This document shows positions 1 through 5,446 of a stretch of 6,226 nucleotides of DNA, one piece after another. Origin of the DNA: Actinomycetota bacterium. Lineage in GTDB: Bacteria > Actinomycetota > Actinomycetes > Streptosporangiales > Streptosporangiaceae. The position numbers and the translations under genes were made by a program. Every line of letters begins with the position of its first letter. Within the stretch, counting starts at the first letter, position 1. The DNA lies in contig PMST01000452.1 of NCBI GenBank assembly GCA_003168295.1, positions 2,723 to 8,948 on the forward strand, read 5' to 3'. Below the pieces are notes generated by a model that was not told the DNA's origin, did not search any database, and saw only the letters and a program-made list of their open reading frames with translations.

Positions 1-402
1 ACCCGGTTCGCCACCGGGTTCAGCGGCCTCGGCCTGTCCGGTGACGGCGGCGGCACCTGGTTCCTGCCCCGCCTGGTCGGCATGCGCCGCGCCGCCGAAC
101 TGTACTTCGGCCAGCGCGTCCTTGACGCCGACGAGGCCGCGGCCTGGGGGCTGATCTCCCGCGTGGTTCCCGCCGCTGACCTGGCGGCCGAGTCTGAGCG
201 CGCCGCCCGCCAGCTGGCCGAGGGCCCGACCCGTGCGTTCGGGGAGATCAGGGCCCTGCTCCGGCGCACCCACGAGGCGAGCCTGGGCGATCAGCTGCAA
301 GCGGAGACCAGGGCCCTGTCCCGCACGGCCGGGACGCGGGACGCCGCCCGCGCCATCGGCAGCTTCATGGCGAAGTCCCGGCCTGATTTCCGCGGGTGCT
401 GA
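1..402 (+). CDS. Enoyl-CoA hydratase/isomerase, PaaG-like, C-terminal part (5' end outside window)
   Basis: The reading frame is open from base 1 to the TGA at 400-402, giving 133 visible residues of a crotonase-superfamily enzyme. The family usually has about 255-270 residues, so the N-terminal half, with the first oxyanion-hole segment, lies upstream of the window. Visible residues 7-20 (FSGLGLSGDGGGTW), followed by FLPRLVG, match the PaaG-like segment of the active site. The aspartate at visible residue 15 sits where PaaG-type isomerases keep an Asp. The second catalytic Glu of classical hydratases (Glu164 of rat mitochondrial hydratase) aligns with Phe7 here and is absent. The motif AAAWGLISRVVP, near residues 45-56, is the usual crotonase helix before the C-terminal trimerisation region. 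The likely role is cytosolic isomerisation or hydration of an unsaturated acyl-CoA made by the downstream dehydrogenase. The stop lies 25 nt before the next gene, which suggests an operon. The family is clear; the reaction and substrate are inferred. Confidence 0.9.
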   Translation, partial: TRFATGFSGLGLSGDGGGTWFLPRLVGMRRAAELYFGQRVLDADEAAAWGLISRVVPAADLAAESERAARQLAEGPTRAFGEIRALLRRTHEASLGDQLQAETRALSRTAGTRDAARAIGSFMAKSRPDFRGC

Positions 403-416
403 GAATGAGCGTCGTT

Positions 417-422
417 GAGGAG
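417..422 (+). promoter_or_regulatory. Shine-Dalgarno sequence that decides the TTG start of the acyl-CoA dehydrogenase
   Basis: GAGGAG at 417-422 lies 5 nt before the TTG at 428. No in-frame ATG lies near it, and the first family-like residues (ADTGEHRLIRQSAAAIA) follow at once, so TTG is the best start. Confidence 0.65.
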
Positions 423-427
423 CGAAC

Positions 428-1588
428 TTGAGCGCCCTGATCGCGGACACCGGCGAGCATCGCCTGATCAGACAGAGCGCCGCGGCGATCGCCGCCCGCT
501 ACGGCCATGCCTACTACGCCGAACGCGCCCGGGCCGGCGGCAACATCGCCGAGCTGTGGGATGAGCTCGGCCAGGCCGGGCTGCTCGGCGTGCACCTTCC
601 CGCCGAGTACGGCGGCGGCGGCGCGGGGCTCAGCGAGCTGGTCATCGTCACCGAGGAACTCGCGGCGCACGGCATGCCGCTGCTGATCGCGGTCATCTCG
701 CCCGCCATCTGCGGCTCGATCCTGGCCGCGCACGCGTCACCGGACATGAAGGCCAGCTGGCTGCCTGGCCTGGCGGACGGGACGCGGAAGATGGCGTTCG
801 CGCTCACCGAGCCGGACGCCGGATCGAACAGCCACAACGTCAGCACCACGGCGCGGCCAGCCGGCGCGGGCTGGGTCATCGCCGGCGGTAAGTACTACAT
901 CTCGGCGGTGGATGAATGCGAGGCGCTGCTGCTCGTGGCCCGCGACGACAGCGTCACGTCCGGCGGCCGGAGCCGGCTCTCACTGTTTATCGTGCCGGCC
1001 GACGCGCCCGGTCTCACCCTGCAGCCGATCCCGACCGCGCTCGTCTCGCCCGACCGCCAGTTCACCGTCTTCCTCGATGACGTCCGGGTGGGCCAGGACG
1101 CGCTCATCGGGACCGCGGGCGAGGGCCTCCGGCAGGTCTTCGCCGGCCTCAATCCCGAACGGATCCTGGCCGCGGCGCTGTGCAACGGCGTCGGCCGGTA
1201 CGCGATCACCAAAGCCGCCGACTACGCCCGCCAGCGCAAGGTCTGGTCGGAGCCGATCGGCGCCCACCAGGGCATCGCGCACCCGCTGGCCCAGGCCCAC
1301 GTGAACGTCGAGCTGGCCCGGCTCGCCACCGCGCGGGCCGCGGAGCTTTTCGACTGCGGGCAGGACGCCGCCGAAGCGGCCAACATCGCCAAGCTTGCCG
1401 CCGCCGACGCCGCGCTGGCGGCGCTCGATCAGTCCATTCAGACCCACGGCGGCAACGGCCTGGCCATCGAGTATGGCCTGGCCGACCTGTGGTTCGTCAC
1501 CAGGTTGATGCGCACGGCCCCGGTGAGCAGGGAGATGGTGCTCAACTTCGTGGCGAGCCACAGCCTGGGCCTGCCGCCCTCGTACTGA
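428..1588 (+). CDS. Acyl-CoA dehydrogenase (FadE-like), 386 aa
   Basis: This FAD flavoenzyme would introduce a 2,3 double bond into an acyl-CoA and pass electrons to electron-transfer flavoprotein in the cytosol. Its length is normal for the family. An N-terminal helical domain (about 1-120) is followed by the middle beta domain with FALTEPDAGSN at 124-134, the conserved FAD/substrate segment, and GGKYYISA at 153-160. The C-terminal helical domain (about 235-386) carries ARQRKVW at 267-273 and QTHGGNG at 338-344. The usual C-terminal catalytic Glu (Glu376 of medium-chain enzymes) is not found: the end reads APVSREMVLNFV at 364-375. A Glu at 244 in NPERIL falls at the helix-G position that supplies the base in isovaleryl- and long-chain-type enzymes, so it is the likely base. 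The TTG start is supported by GAGGAG 5 nt upstream. It lies between the hydratase and the FAD oxidoreductase on the same strand. Substrate chain type is unknown. Confidence 0.93.
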   Translation: MSALIADTGEHRLIRQSAAAIAARYGHAYYAERARAGGNIAELWDELGQAGLLGVHLPAEYGGGGAGLSELVIVTEELAAHGMPLLIAVISPAICGSILAAHASPDMKASWLPGLADGTRKMAFALTEPDAGSNSHNVSTTARPAGAGWVIAGGKYYISAVDECEALLLVARDDSVTSGGRSRLSLFIVPADAPGLTLQPIPTALVSPDRQFTVFLDDVRVGQDALIGTAGEGLRQVFAGLNPERILAAALCNGVGRYAITKAADYARQRKVWSEPIGAHQGIAHPLAQAHVNVELARLATARAAELFDCGQDAAEAANIAKLAAADAALAALDQSIQTHGGNGLAIEYGLADLWFVTRLMRTAPVSREMVLNFVASHSLGLPPSY

Positions 1589-1599
1589 CCGTGACACCC

Positions 1600-1605
1600 A
1601 GGAGG
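1600..1605 (+). promoter_or_regulatory. Perfect Shine-Dalgarno AGGAGG of the 12-codon ORF
   Basis: AGGAGG lies 9 nt before the ATG at 1615. It is 51 nt before the oxidoreductase ATG at 1657, too far to load ribosomes there directly. The bases just before 1657 (CCCGCTGAGTC) hold no Shine-Dalgarno sequence, so this site probably serves the oxidoreductase through termination and reinitiation. Confidence 0.6.
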
Positions 1606-1614
1606 AACACCGAC

Positions 1615-1653
1615 ATGAACGGTGACGTACCCGGCGTGAACCCGGCCCGCTGA
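1615..1653 (+). CDS. 12-codon upstream ORF, possible leader peptide or cut-off N-terminus of the oxidoreductase
   Basis: ATG at 1615 opens MNGDVPGVNPAR and stops at TGA 1651-1653. It has the best Shine-Dalgarno sequence in the window. It is in the same frame as the oxidoreductase that starts at 1657, separated only by TGA and one GTC codon. Two readings fit. It may be a short coupling ORF that delivers ribosomes to the ATG 3 nt after its stop. Or it may be the former N-terminus of the oxidoreductase, severed by a nonsense change (for example CGA to TGA) and bypassed by restarting at 1657. The peptide shows no attenuator-like run of one amino acid. That it is translated is inferred from the ribosome site alone. 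Confidence 0.4.
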   Translation: MNGDVPGVNPAR

Positions 1654-1656
1654 GTC

Positions 1657-2964
1657 ATGGACACCACCTTCGACGTGATCGTCATCGGCGCCGGGGCCGG
1701 GGGGCTGCTGACGGCGGCCCGGCTGGCTCACCGTGGCTACCGGACCCTGGTCGCCGAGCGGCTCGGCCACGTCGGCGGCCGCGCCTCCACCCGCGACGTC
1801 GACGGCTTCAAGATCAACAACGGCGCCATCGTCATGGAGACCGGCGGCATCACCCAGCAGACCTTCGCCGAGGTCGGCGCCGCCTTCGATGTCCGGGTGC
1901 CGGATCCGCCGGTCCTGTACCGGATCGGCGGCAAGGACGTCGACGTCACCGGCGGGGGCTGGGGTTTCCTGCTGTCGCGGCTCACCCGGCACGGGGCGAA
2001 GCTGCTCAGCGGTCTCGCCGACGCGCGCCGCGACGAGGGACTACCGGATAGCCAGCTCACGACGGCCGACTGGCTCTCCAGATTCACGAAGAACGAGGCC
2101 GTTCACGGCATCTTCCGCAGCATGTGCGGGTCGGTGTTCGCGGTCGGCGCGGACGAGCTCCCGGCGCGGGTCTTCCTCACCTACTTCACCCGCAAGAGCG
2201 CCTTCAAGACCTTCGGCTTCTGCCCCCAGGGCACCATCGGCATCTGGGAATCGCTGGCCAAAACCATCATCGCCGCCGGCGGCCAGGTCCGGCTGCGCAG
2301 TGAGGTGCGCTTGCTCATGCTGGAGAACGGGCTGGTCACAGGGGCCGTCATCGAGCGCGATGGTCAGGCCGAACGGCTCCGAGTCAAGATCGTGATCAGC
2401 GACGCCGGACCGGCCGCGACGGTCCGGCTGGTCGGCGACCGCAACCTGCCGCCCGGCTACACCGAAGCGGTCAAGCGCGCTGACCGCCCGTGCGCGATGA
2501 TCTCGGTGAACTTCGCCAGCCGCGAACCGCTGATGACTGCCCCGGGACTGCTCAGCTTCGCGAGCACCCGGAGGCTCTGCTACGCCGCGAACTTCACCGC
2601 CACCTGCCCGGAGATGGCGCCCGATGGGTGGCACCTCTACGTCGGCACGGCCGTGCCCCGGCCCGCCATCGGGAACTTCGACGAGGCGGCTGAGACCGAG
2701 TTGCTGCTGGCCGACCTGCACACCGAGATTCCCGGCTTCGACCAGGCCCGGATCCTGTCCACGGTGGTGACCAGGGACGACTGGCCTCCGCAACGGGCCG
2801 TGGCCGGGTTCGACCTGTCGCACGACACCCCGATCGCGAACCTGTGGAACGTGGGCGACGGGGTTAAGGAGTATGCCAACGGTGGCACGACCGCCTGCGC
2901 TGAGACCGCTCAGCTGGTCGCGCAGCAGGTGGTGGAGCGCTATCCGGCCGACGCCGCGGCCTGA
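1657..2964 (+). CDS. FAD-dependent oxidoreductase, phytoene desaturase-like (COG1233 type), 435 aa
   Basis: The N-terminal Rossmann fold starts at residue 6 with DVIVIGAGAGG (GxGxxG at 11-16), then an acidic residue E34 ends the second strand, followed by GGRAST at 40-45. This is the FAD-binding signature of the amine oxidase/CrtI superfamily. The segment VRLRSEVRLL (211-220) and VISDAG (246-251) are typical of the group, and NVGDG (398-402) with GGTTAC (409-414) is the C-terminal FAD motif. No signal peptide or membrane span is seen. Classical CrtI desaturases have about 490-520 residues, so this is a short member and the reaction is uncertain: it could desaturate or saturate a polyprenoid, retinoid-like or other hydrophobic substrate. 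It follows the dehydrogenase by 68 nt and likely shares its transcript. The chosen start gives the normal three to five residues before the Rossmann strand. It lacks its own Shine-Dalgarno sequence and depends on the short ORF before it. Its last 25 bp overlap the opposite-strand regulator. Confidence 0.88.
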   Translation: MDTTFDVIVIGAGAGGLLTAARLAHRGYRTLVAERLGHVGGRASTRDVDGFKINNGAIVMETGGITQQTFAEVGAAFDVRVPDPPVLYRIGGKDVDVTGGGWGFLLSRLTRHGAKLLSGLADARRDEGLPDSQLTTADWLSRFTKNEAVHGIFRSMCGSVFAVGADELPARVFLTYFTRKSAFKTFGFCPQGTIGIWESLAKTIIAAGGQVRLRSEVRLLMLENGLVTGAVIERDGQAERLRVKIVISDAGPAATVRLVGDRNLPPGYTEAVKRADRPCAMISVNFASREPLMTAPGLLSFASTRRLCYAANFTATCPEMAPDGWHLYVGTAVPRPAIGNFDEAAETELLLADLHTEIPGFDQARILSTVVTRDDWPPQRAVAGFDLSHDTPIANLWNVGDGVKEYANGGTTACAETAQLVAQQVVERYPADAAA

Positions 2965-3638
2965 TCCTGCGCTGACCGCCTGCGTGCCCTCGAGTCGCCG
3001 GCACCCTCGCCCTGCGGTGCGGCTAGTCCGTGCCTGACCAGCGACTGGGCGGTCCGCACCACGACCTCCAGCGAACCCCGGCGGGGGTTCCACCACTCGG
3101 CCGCCCAGTTGAGCGCGCCGAGCACTAGCATCCGTGCCGCCCTGGGCTCCAGGCCGGGGCGCAGCAGCCCGGCGTTGTCAGCGTCCCGCAGCAGCTTCCG
3201 CCAGGTATCTCCGTACAGAGAGGCCTCGGCGGCATACCTGATGGCGATGTTCTCCGGGACCTGGCCCGCGTTGCGGATCGACGCGGTCGTGTAGTCGGAG
3301 ATTTCCAGCGAGTACCGCAGGTGCGCCTCGACTGCGGCGTCGATGCGCTCAAGAGGGTCGGCGCCGGGCGGCAGCGCGGCCAGCACCTTGGTCACGTGCT
3401 CGCGCATGAGCGCGATGCCCGTCCACATCACCTCTTCGACCAGGTCATCGCGGGAGGGGAAGTAGTAATAGATCGCCGGCGCCTGGATCTCGGCCTGGTC
3501 GGCGACGTCGCTCAGCCGCGTGCCCGCGTATCCCTTCCGGCTAAGCACGTGCGCGGCGGCATCGAGGATCCGCTCCCTGGTCCTCGCCGACTTCGAGCCG
3601 GTTTCCTCGGCCACGGTCGCATCCGATTTTTTAGGCAC
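2940..3638 (-). CDS. TetR-family transcriptional repressor, 232 aa
   Basis: Residues 21-70 form a TetR N-terminal DNA-binding domain: RERILDAAAHVLSRKGYAGT, then the recognition region around AIYYYFPSRDDLVEEV with the hallmark YYYF (57-60). Residues 75-205 form a helical ligand-binding domain with ALNWAAEWW at 175-183, a pattern common in regulators of fatty-acid or steroid catabolism (KstR2-like and related). Residues from about 208 on are a charged, low-complexity tail, probably disordered. The start is GTG at 3638. There is no Shine-Dalgarno sequence at normal distance (a GAGG lies 16 nt away), but TATAAT lies 6 nt before the GTG, so the message is probably leaderless. It is divergent from the acyl-CoA synthetase and convergent with the oxidoreductase. 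It likely represses both itself and the catabolic genes and is released by an acyl-CoA. The ligand is inferred from neighbours only. Confidence 0.92.
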   Translation of the reverse strand: MPKKSDATVAEETGSKSARTRERILDAAAHVLSRKGYAGTRLSDVADQAEIQAPAIYYYFPSRDDLVEEVMWTGIALMREHVTKVLAALPPGADPLERIDAAVEAHLRYSLEISDYTTASIRNAGQVPENIAIRYAAEASLYGDTWRKLLRDADNAGLLRPGLEPRAARMLVLGALNWAAEWWNPRRGSLEVVVRTAQSLVRHGLAAPQGEGAGDSRARRRSAQDQAAASAG

Positions 3639-3644
3639 GAGTCA

Positions 3645-3650
3645 ATTATA
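3645..3650 (-). promoter_or_regulatory. -10 box TATAAT of tetR, leaderless promoter
   Basis: On the minus strand the order is TATAAT, TTGACTC minus its first base as a 6-nt spacer (TGACTC), then GTG. A start site 6-7 nt after the -10 box falls on or next to the GTG, as in actinobacterial leaderless transcripts. No TTGACA-like -35 box is visible at 16-18 bp, which is common for such promoters. Confidence 0.6.
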
Positions 3651-3663
3651 AGTTCCTCGCGTA

Positions 3664-3692
3664 CCGCCGCCCGGTATGTCGGCGGACCGGTC
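3664..3692. promoter_or_regulatory. Inverted repeat CCGCCG/CGGCGG with adjoining GACCGGTC palindrome, candidate operator
   Basis: CCGCCG (3664-3669) and CGGCGG (3680-3685) are inverted with a 10-bp centre, and an 8-bp perfect palindrome GACCGGTC (3685-3692) follows at once. The site lies 14 bp or more upstream of the tetR -10 box, at about the -35 region, where a bound TetR dimer would block the promoter. In so GC-rich a background short palindromes occur by chance, so this is only a candidate. Confidence 0.3.
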
Positions 3693-3698
3693 AGCGAT

Positions 3699-3711
3699 CC
3701 AGGCTGCCTGG
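3699..3711. promoter_or_regulatory. 13-bp palindrome CCAGGCTGCCTGG, candidate operator
   Basis: Two perfect 6-bp half-sites flank one central base. It lies inside the divergent gap, about 50 bp upstream of the tetR -10 box. Its size and symmetry suit a dimeric TetR regulator. Binding is inferred. Confidence 0.35.
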
Positions 3712-3780
3712 GTATGACGCTGACGTTATGCCGAGCATCACTTAAAAGCTTCTCCACGATAGGTGCAGCTCAGGGAGCGT

Positions 3781-3790
3781 GACCATGGTC
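3781..3790. promoter_or_regulatory. 10-bp perfect palindrome GACCATGGTC, candidate operator
   Basis: This perfect 10-bp palindrome shares half-sites GACC/GGTC with the palindrome at 3685-3692, spaced 2 bp wider. It also contains the ATG (3785) of a 13-codon ORF that ends at TAG 3824-3826 and has AGGGAG (3772-3777) 7 nt before it. I do not annotate that ORF as a gene. Confidence 0.25.
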
Positions 3791-3835
3791 CCCGCCGGAC
3801 GCGCCCGCATCAGGTATTTATCCTAGATTCAAGAA

Positions 3836-3854
3836 CTGGCCCGCCCTGGGCCAG
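3836..3854. promoter_or_regulatory. Inverted repeat CTGGCCC-N5-GGGCCAG at the -35 region of the synthetase promoter
   Basis: Two perfect 7-bp arms enclose a 5-bp centre. The right arm ends about 22 bp before the TAGACT -10 box, so the element covers the expected -35 contact region. That is a good place for a repressor site. It would lie outside a leaderless transcript, so a DNA site is more likely than an RNA hairpin. Which protein binds is unknown; the divergent TetR is the first candidate. Confidence 0.4.
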
Positions 3855-3875
3855 CTAGGCGGCCAGAAACGGCCA

Positions 3876-3881
3876 TAGACT
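3876..3881 (+). promoter_or_regulatory. -10 box TAGACT of the acyl-CoA synthetase, leaderless promoter
   Basis: TAGACT fits the TANNNT pattern and lies 7 nt (GCGATCC) before the ATG at 3889, placing the likely transcript start at or next to the A of the ATG. There is no purine-rich Shine-Dalgarno sequence upstream, which supports leaderless translation. Other TANNNT words farther up (TATCCT 3819-3824, TAGATT 3824-3829) are weaker alternatives. Confidence 0.5.
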
Positions 3882-3888
3882 GCGATCC

Positions 3889-5445
3889 ATGTACCCAGGC
3901 ACCTACGCGGCCGAGGCGCCGGACCGGGCCGCGGCGGTCATGACCGGGACCGGCGAGTCGCTCAGCTACGCCGAGCTCGAACGGCGCTCGGTTCAGCTCG
4001 CGCACGTGCTGCACGACGCGGGGCTGCGGCCGGGCGACGTGGTGGCGCTGCTGACCGAGAACAACCTGCGGGTTTTTGAGGTGTACTGGGCCGCGCTGCG
4101 TTCCGGGCTGTACATCACCGCCGTCAACTTCCGGCTCAAACCGGACGAGGTCGCCTACATCGTCAACGACTGCGGCGCGACCGCGCTCATCGTGTCCGCC
4201 GAGCAGGCCGCGACCGCCGAGGCCATCACGGGACTGACGCCGACAACCGAGAAGGTCAAACTGCGGCTCGCGTTCGGCGGTCCGGTCATCGGTCACGGCA
4301 GCTACGAGGAGACCATCGCCGCGGCGCCGGCCATTCCGTTCGACGACCAGCCGCACGGCGCCACCATGCTGTACTCCTCGGGCACGACGGGCCGGCCCAA
4401 GGGCGTCCGGCCGCCGCTGCCGGGCATCCAGGTCTCCGAGCCCGGCGAGGCCCTGGTCACGTCGGCCAGCCAGTTCTTCGGCGTCAACACCGAGACGGTC
4501 TACCTGTCGCCCGGGCCGATCTATCACGCGGCGCCGCTGCGCTGGTCCGGCGCGGTCCAGGCCCTCGGCGGCACCGTGGTCATGATGAAGAAATTCGACG
4601 CCGAGCAGGCGCTGCAGGCGATCGGTGACCGGCACGTCACGCACGCGCAGTTCGTGCCGACAATGTTCGTCCGGATGCTGAGGCTGCCGCCGCAGGTGCG
4701 GGACCGCTACGACATTTCCAGCCTGCGGGTCGCCATCCACGCCGCGGCGCCGTGCCCGGTCGAGGTCAAGCAGAAGATGATCGGCTGGTGGGGGCCTGTC
4801 CTGGTGGAGTACTACGCGGGCACCGAGTCCAACGGCATGACGCTCATCGACAGCCCCACCTGGCTGACCAGGCCGGGAAGCGTCGGCCGGGCTGTCCTGG
4901 GGACCCTGCGGATCTGCGCCGATGACGATGACGGGACCGAGCTGCCCGCGGGCGAGATCGGCGGCGTCTACTTCGAGCGCGATGCCGTCCCGTTCGCCTA
5001 TCACAACGACCCGGACCAGACCCGGGCCGCCCAGCACCCGCGGCACCCGACCTGGACCACCCTGGGCGACATCGGCTACCTCGACGAGGACGGGTTCCTG
5101 TTCCTCACCGACCGCAAGGCGTTCATGATCATCTCCGGCGGGGTCAACATCTACCCGCAGGAGATCGAGAACGTGCTGGCCCTTCACCCGGCCGTGTACG
5201 ACGTCGCGGTTGTCGGCGTGCCCGACCCCGAGATGGGGGAGTCGGTGGCCGCGTTCATCCAGCCCGCCGATGGCACGGTCCGCGGCCCCGAGCTCGCGCA
5301 GGAGATCGTCACGTTCGTGAAGTCCAAGATCGCAGGCTTCAAGGCGCCCAAGGTCGTCCGCTTCGTCGACGACCTGCCGCGGTCCGAGACAGGCAAGCTC
5401 ATGAAGGCCGAACTCAAGGCCAAGTACGCGCGGCCCGGTTCATGA
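3889..5445 (+). CDS. Acyl-CoA synthetase (FadD-like AMP-forming ligase), 518 aa
   Basis: This cytosolic enzyme of the ANL superfamily would join a carboxylic acid to CoA through an acyl-AMP, the entry step of the pathway. All core motifs are present: the phosphate loop YSSGTTGRPKG at 162-172, YYAGTES at 308-314 (acyl-AMP contact), GDIGYLDEDG at 393-402 with Asp394 binding the ribose, TDRK with Arg409 in the hinge, ISGGVNIYPQEIEN at 415-428, and SETGKL with the catalytic Lys503. Length is normal, and the enzyme looks intact. The sequence after the loop (VRPPLPG) resembles actinobacterial FadD enzymes for fatty or steroid side-chain acids, but the substrate cannot be read from it. The start ATG at 3889 is preceded by a -10 box and no Shine-Dalgarno sequence. 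It is divergent from the TetR gene, which probably controls it. A thiolase remnant begins immediately after the stop. Confidence 0.94.
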   Translation: MYPGTYAAEAPDRAAAVMTGTGESLSYAELERRSVQLAHVLHDAGLRPGDVVALLTENNLRVFEVYWAALRSGLYITAVNFRLKPDEVAYIVNDCGATALIVSAEQAATAEAITGLTPTTEKVKLRLAFGGPVIGHGSYEETIAAAPAIPFDDQPHGATMLYSSGTTGRPKGVRPPLPGIQVSEPGEALVTSASQFFGVNTETVYLSPGPIYHAAPLRWSGAVQALGGTVVMMKKFDAEQALQAIGDRHVTHAQFVPTMFVRMLRLPPQVRDRYDISSLRVAIHAAAPCPVEVKQKMIGWWGPVLVEYYAGTESNGMTLIDSPTWLTRPGSVGRAVLGTLRICADDDDGTELPAGEIGGVYFERDAVPFAYHNDPDQTRAAQHPRHPTWTTLGDIGYLDEDGFLFLTDRKAFMIISGGVNIYPQEIENVLALHPAVYDVAVVGVPDPEMGESVAAFIQPADGTVRGPELAQEIVTFVKSKIAGFKAPKVVRFVDDLPRSETGKLMKAELKAKYARPGS

Positions 5446-5446
5446 C

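Noticed and set aside
980..1597. Minus-strand open frame (205 codons) opposite the acyl-CoA dehydrogenase
   Set aside because: It is a shadow of the dehydrogenase reading frame with no motif or credible ribosome site.
1651..1653. TGA read as selenocysteine or programmed readthrough joining the 12-codon ORF to the oxidoreductase
   Set aside because: The Rossmann fold starts normally from ATG 1657, the stop lies outside any catalytic position, and no selenocysteine-insertion hairpin is evident just downstream.
2041..3096. Minus-strand open frame (351 codons) across the oxidoreductase end and the tetR end
   Set aside because: It overlaps two well-supported genes in another frame, has no family motif and low-complexity composition.
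3830..3839. KstR2-like operator core CAAGAACTGG (one mismatch to CAAGnnCTTG)
   Set aside because: The outer conserved A and T flanks are missing and one core base differs. A single weak half-match is not enough to assign a KstR2 site.
3829..5187. Long minus-strand open frame (452 codons) opposite the synthetase
   Set aside because: It mirrors a gene with all ANL motifs on the plus strand. Its product is rich in Arg, Gly, Asp and Val without a recognisable domain, as expected of antisense frames in GC-rich codon-biased DNA.
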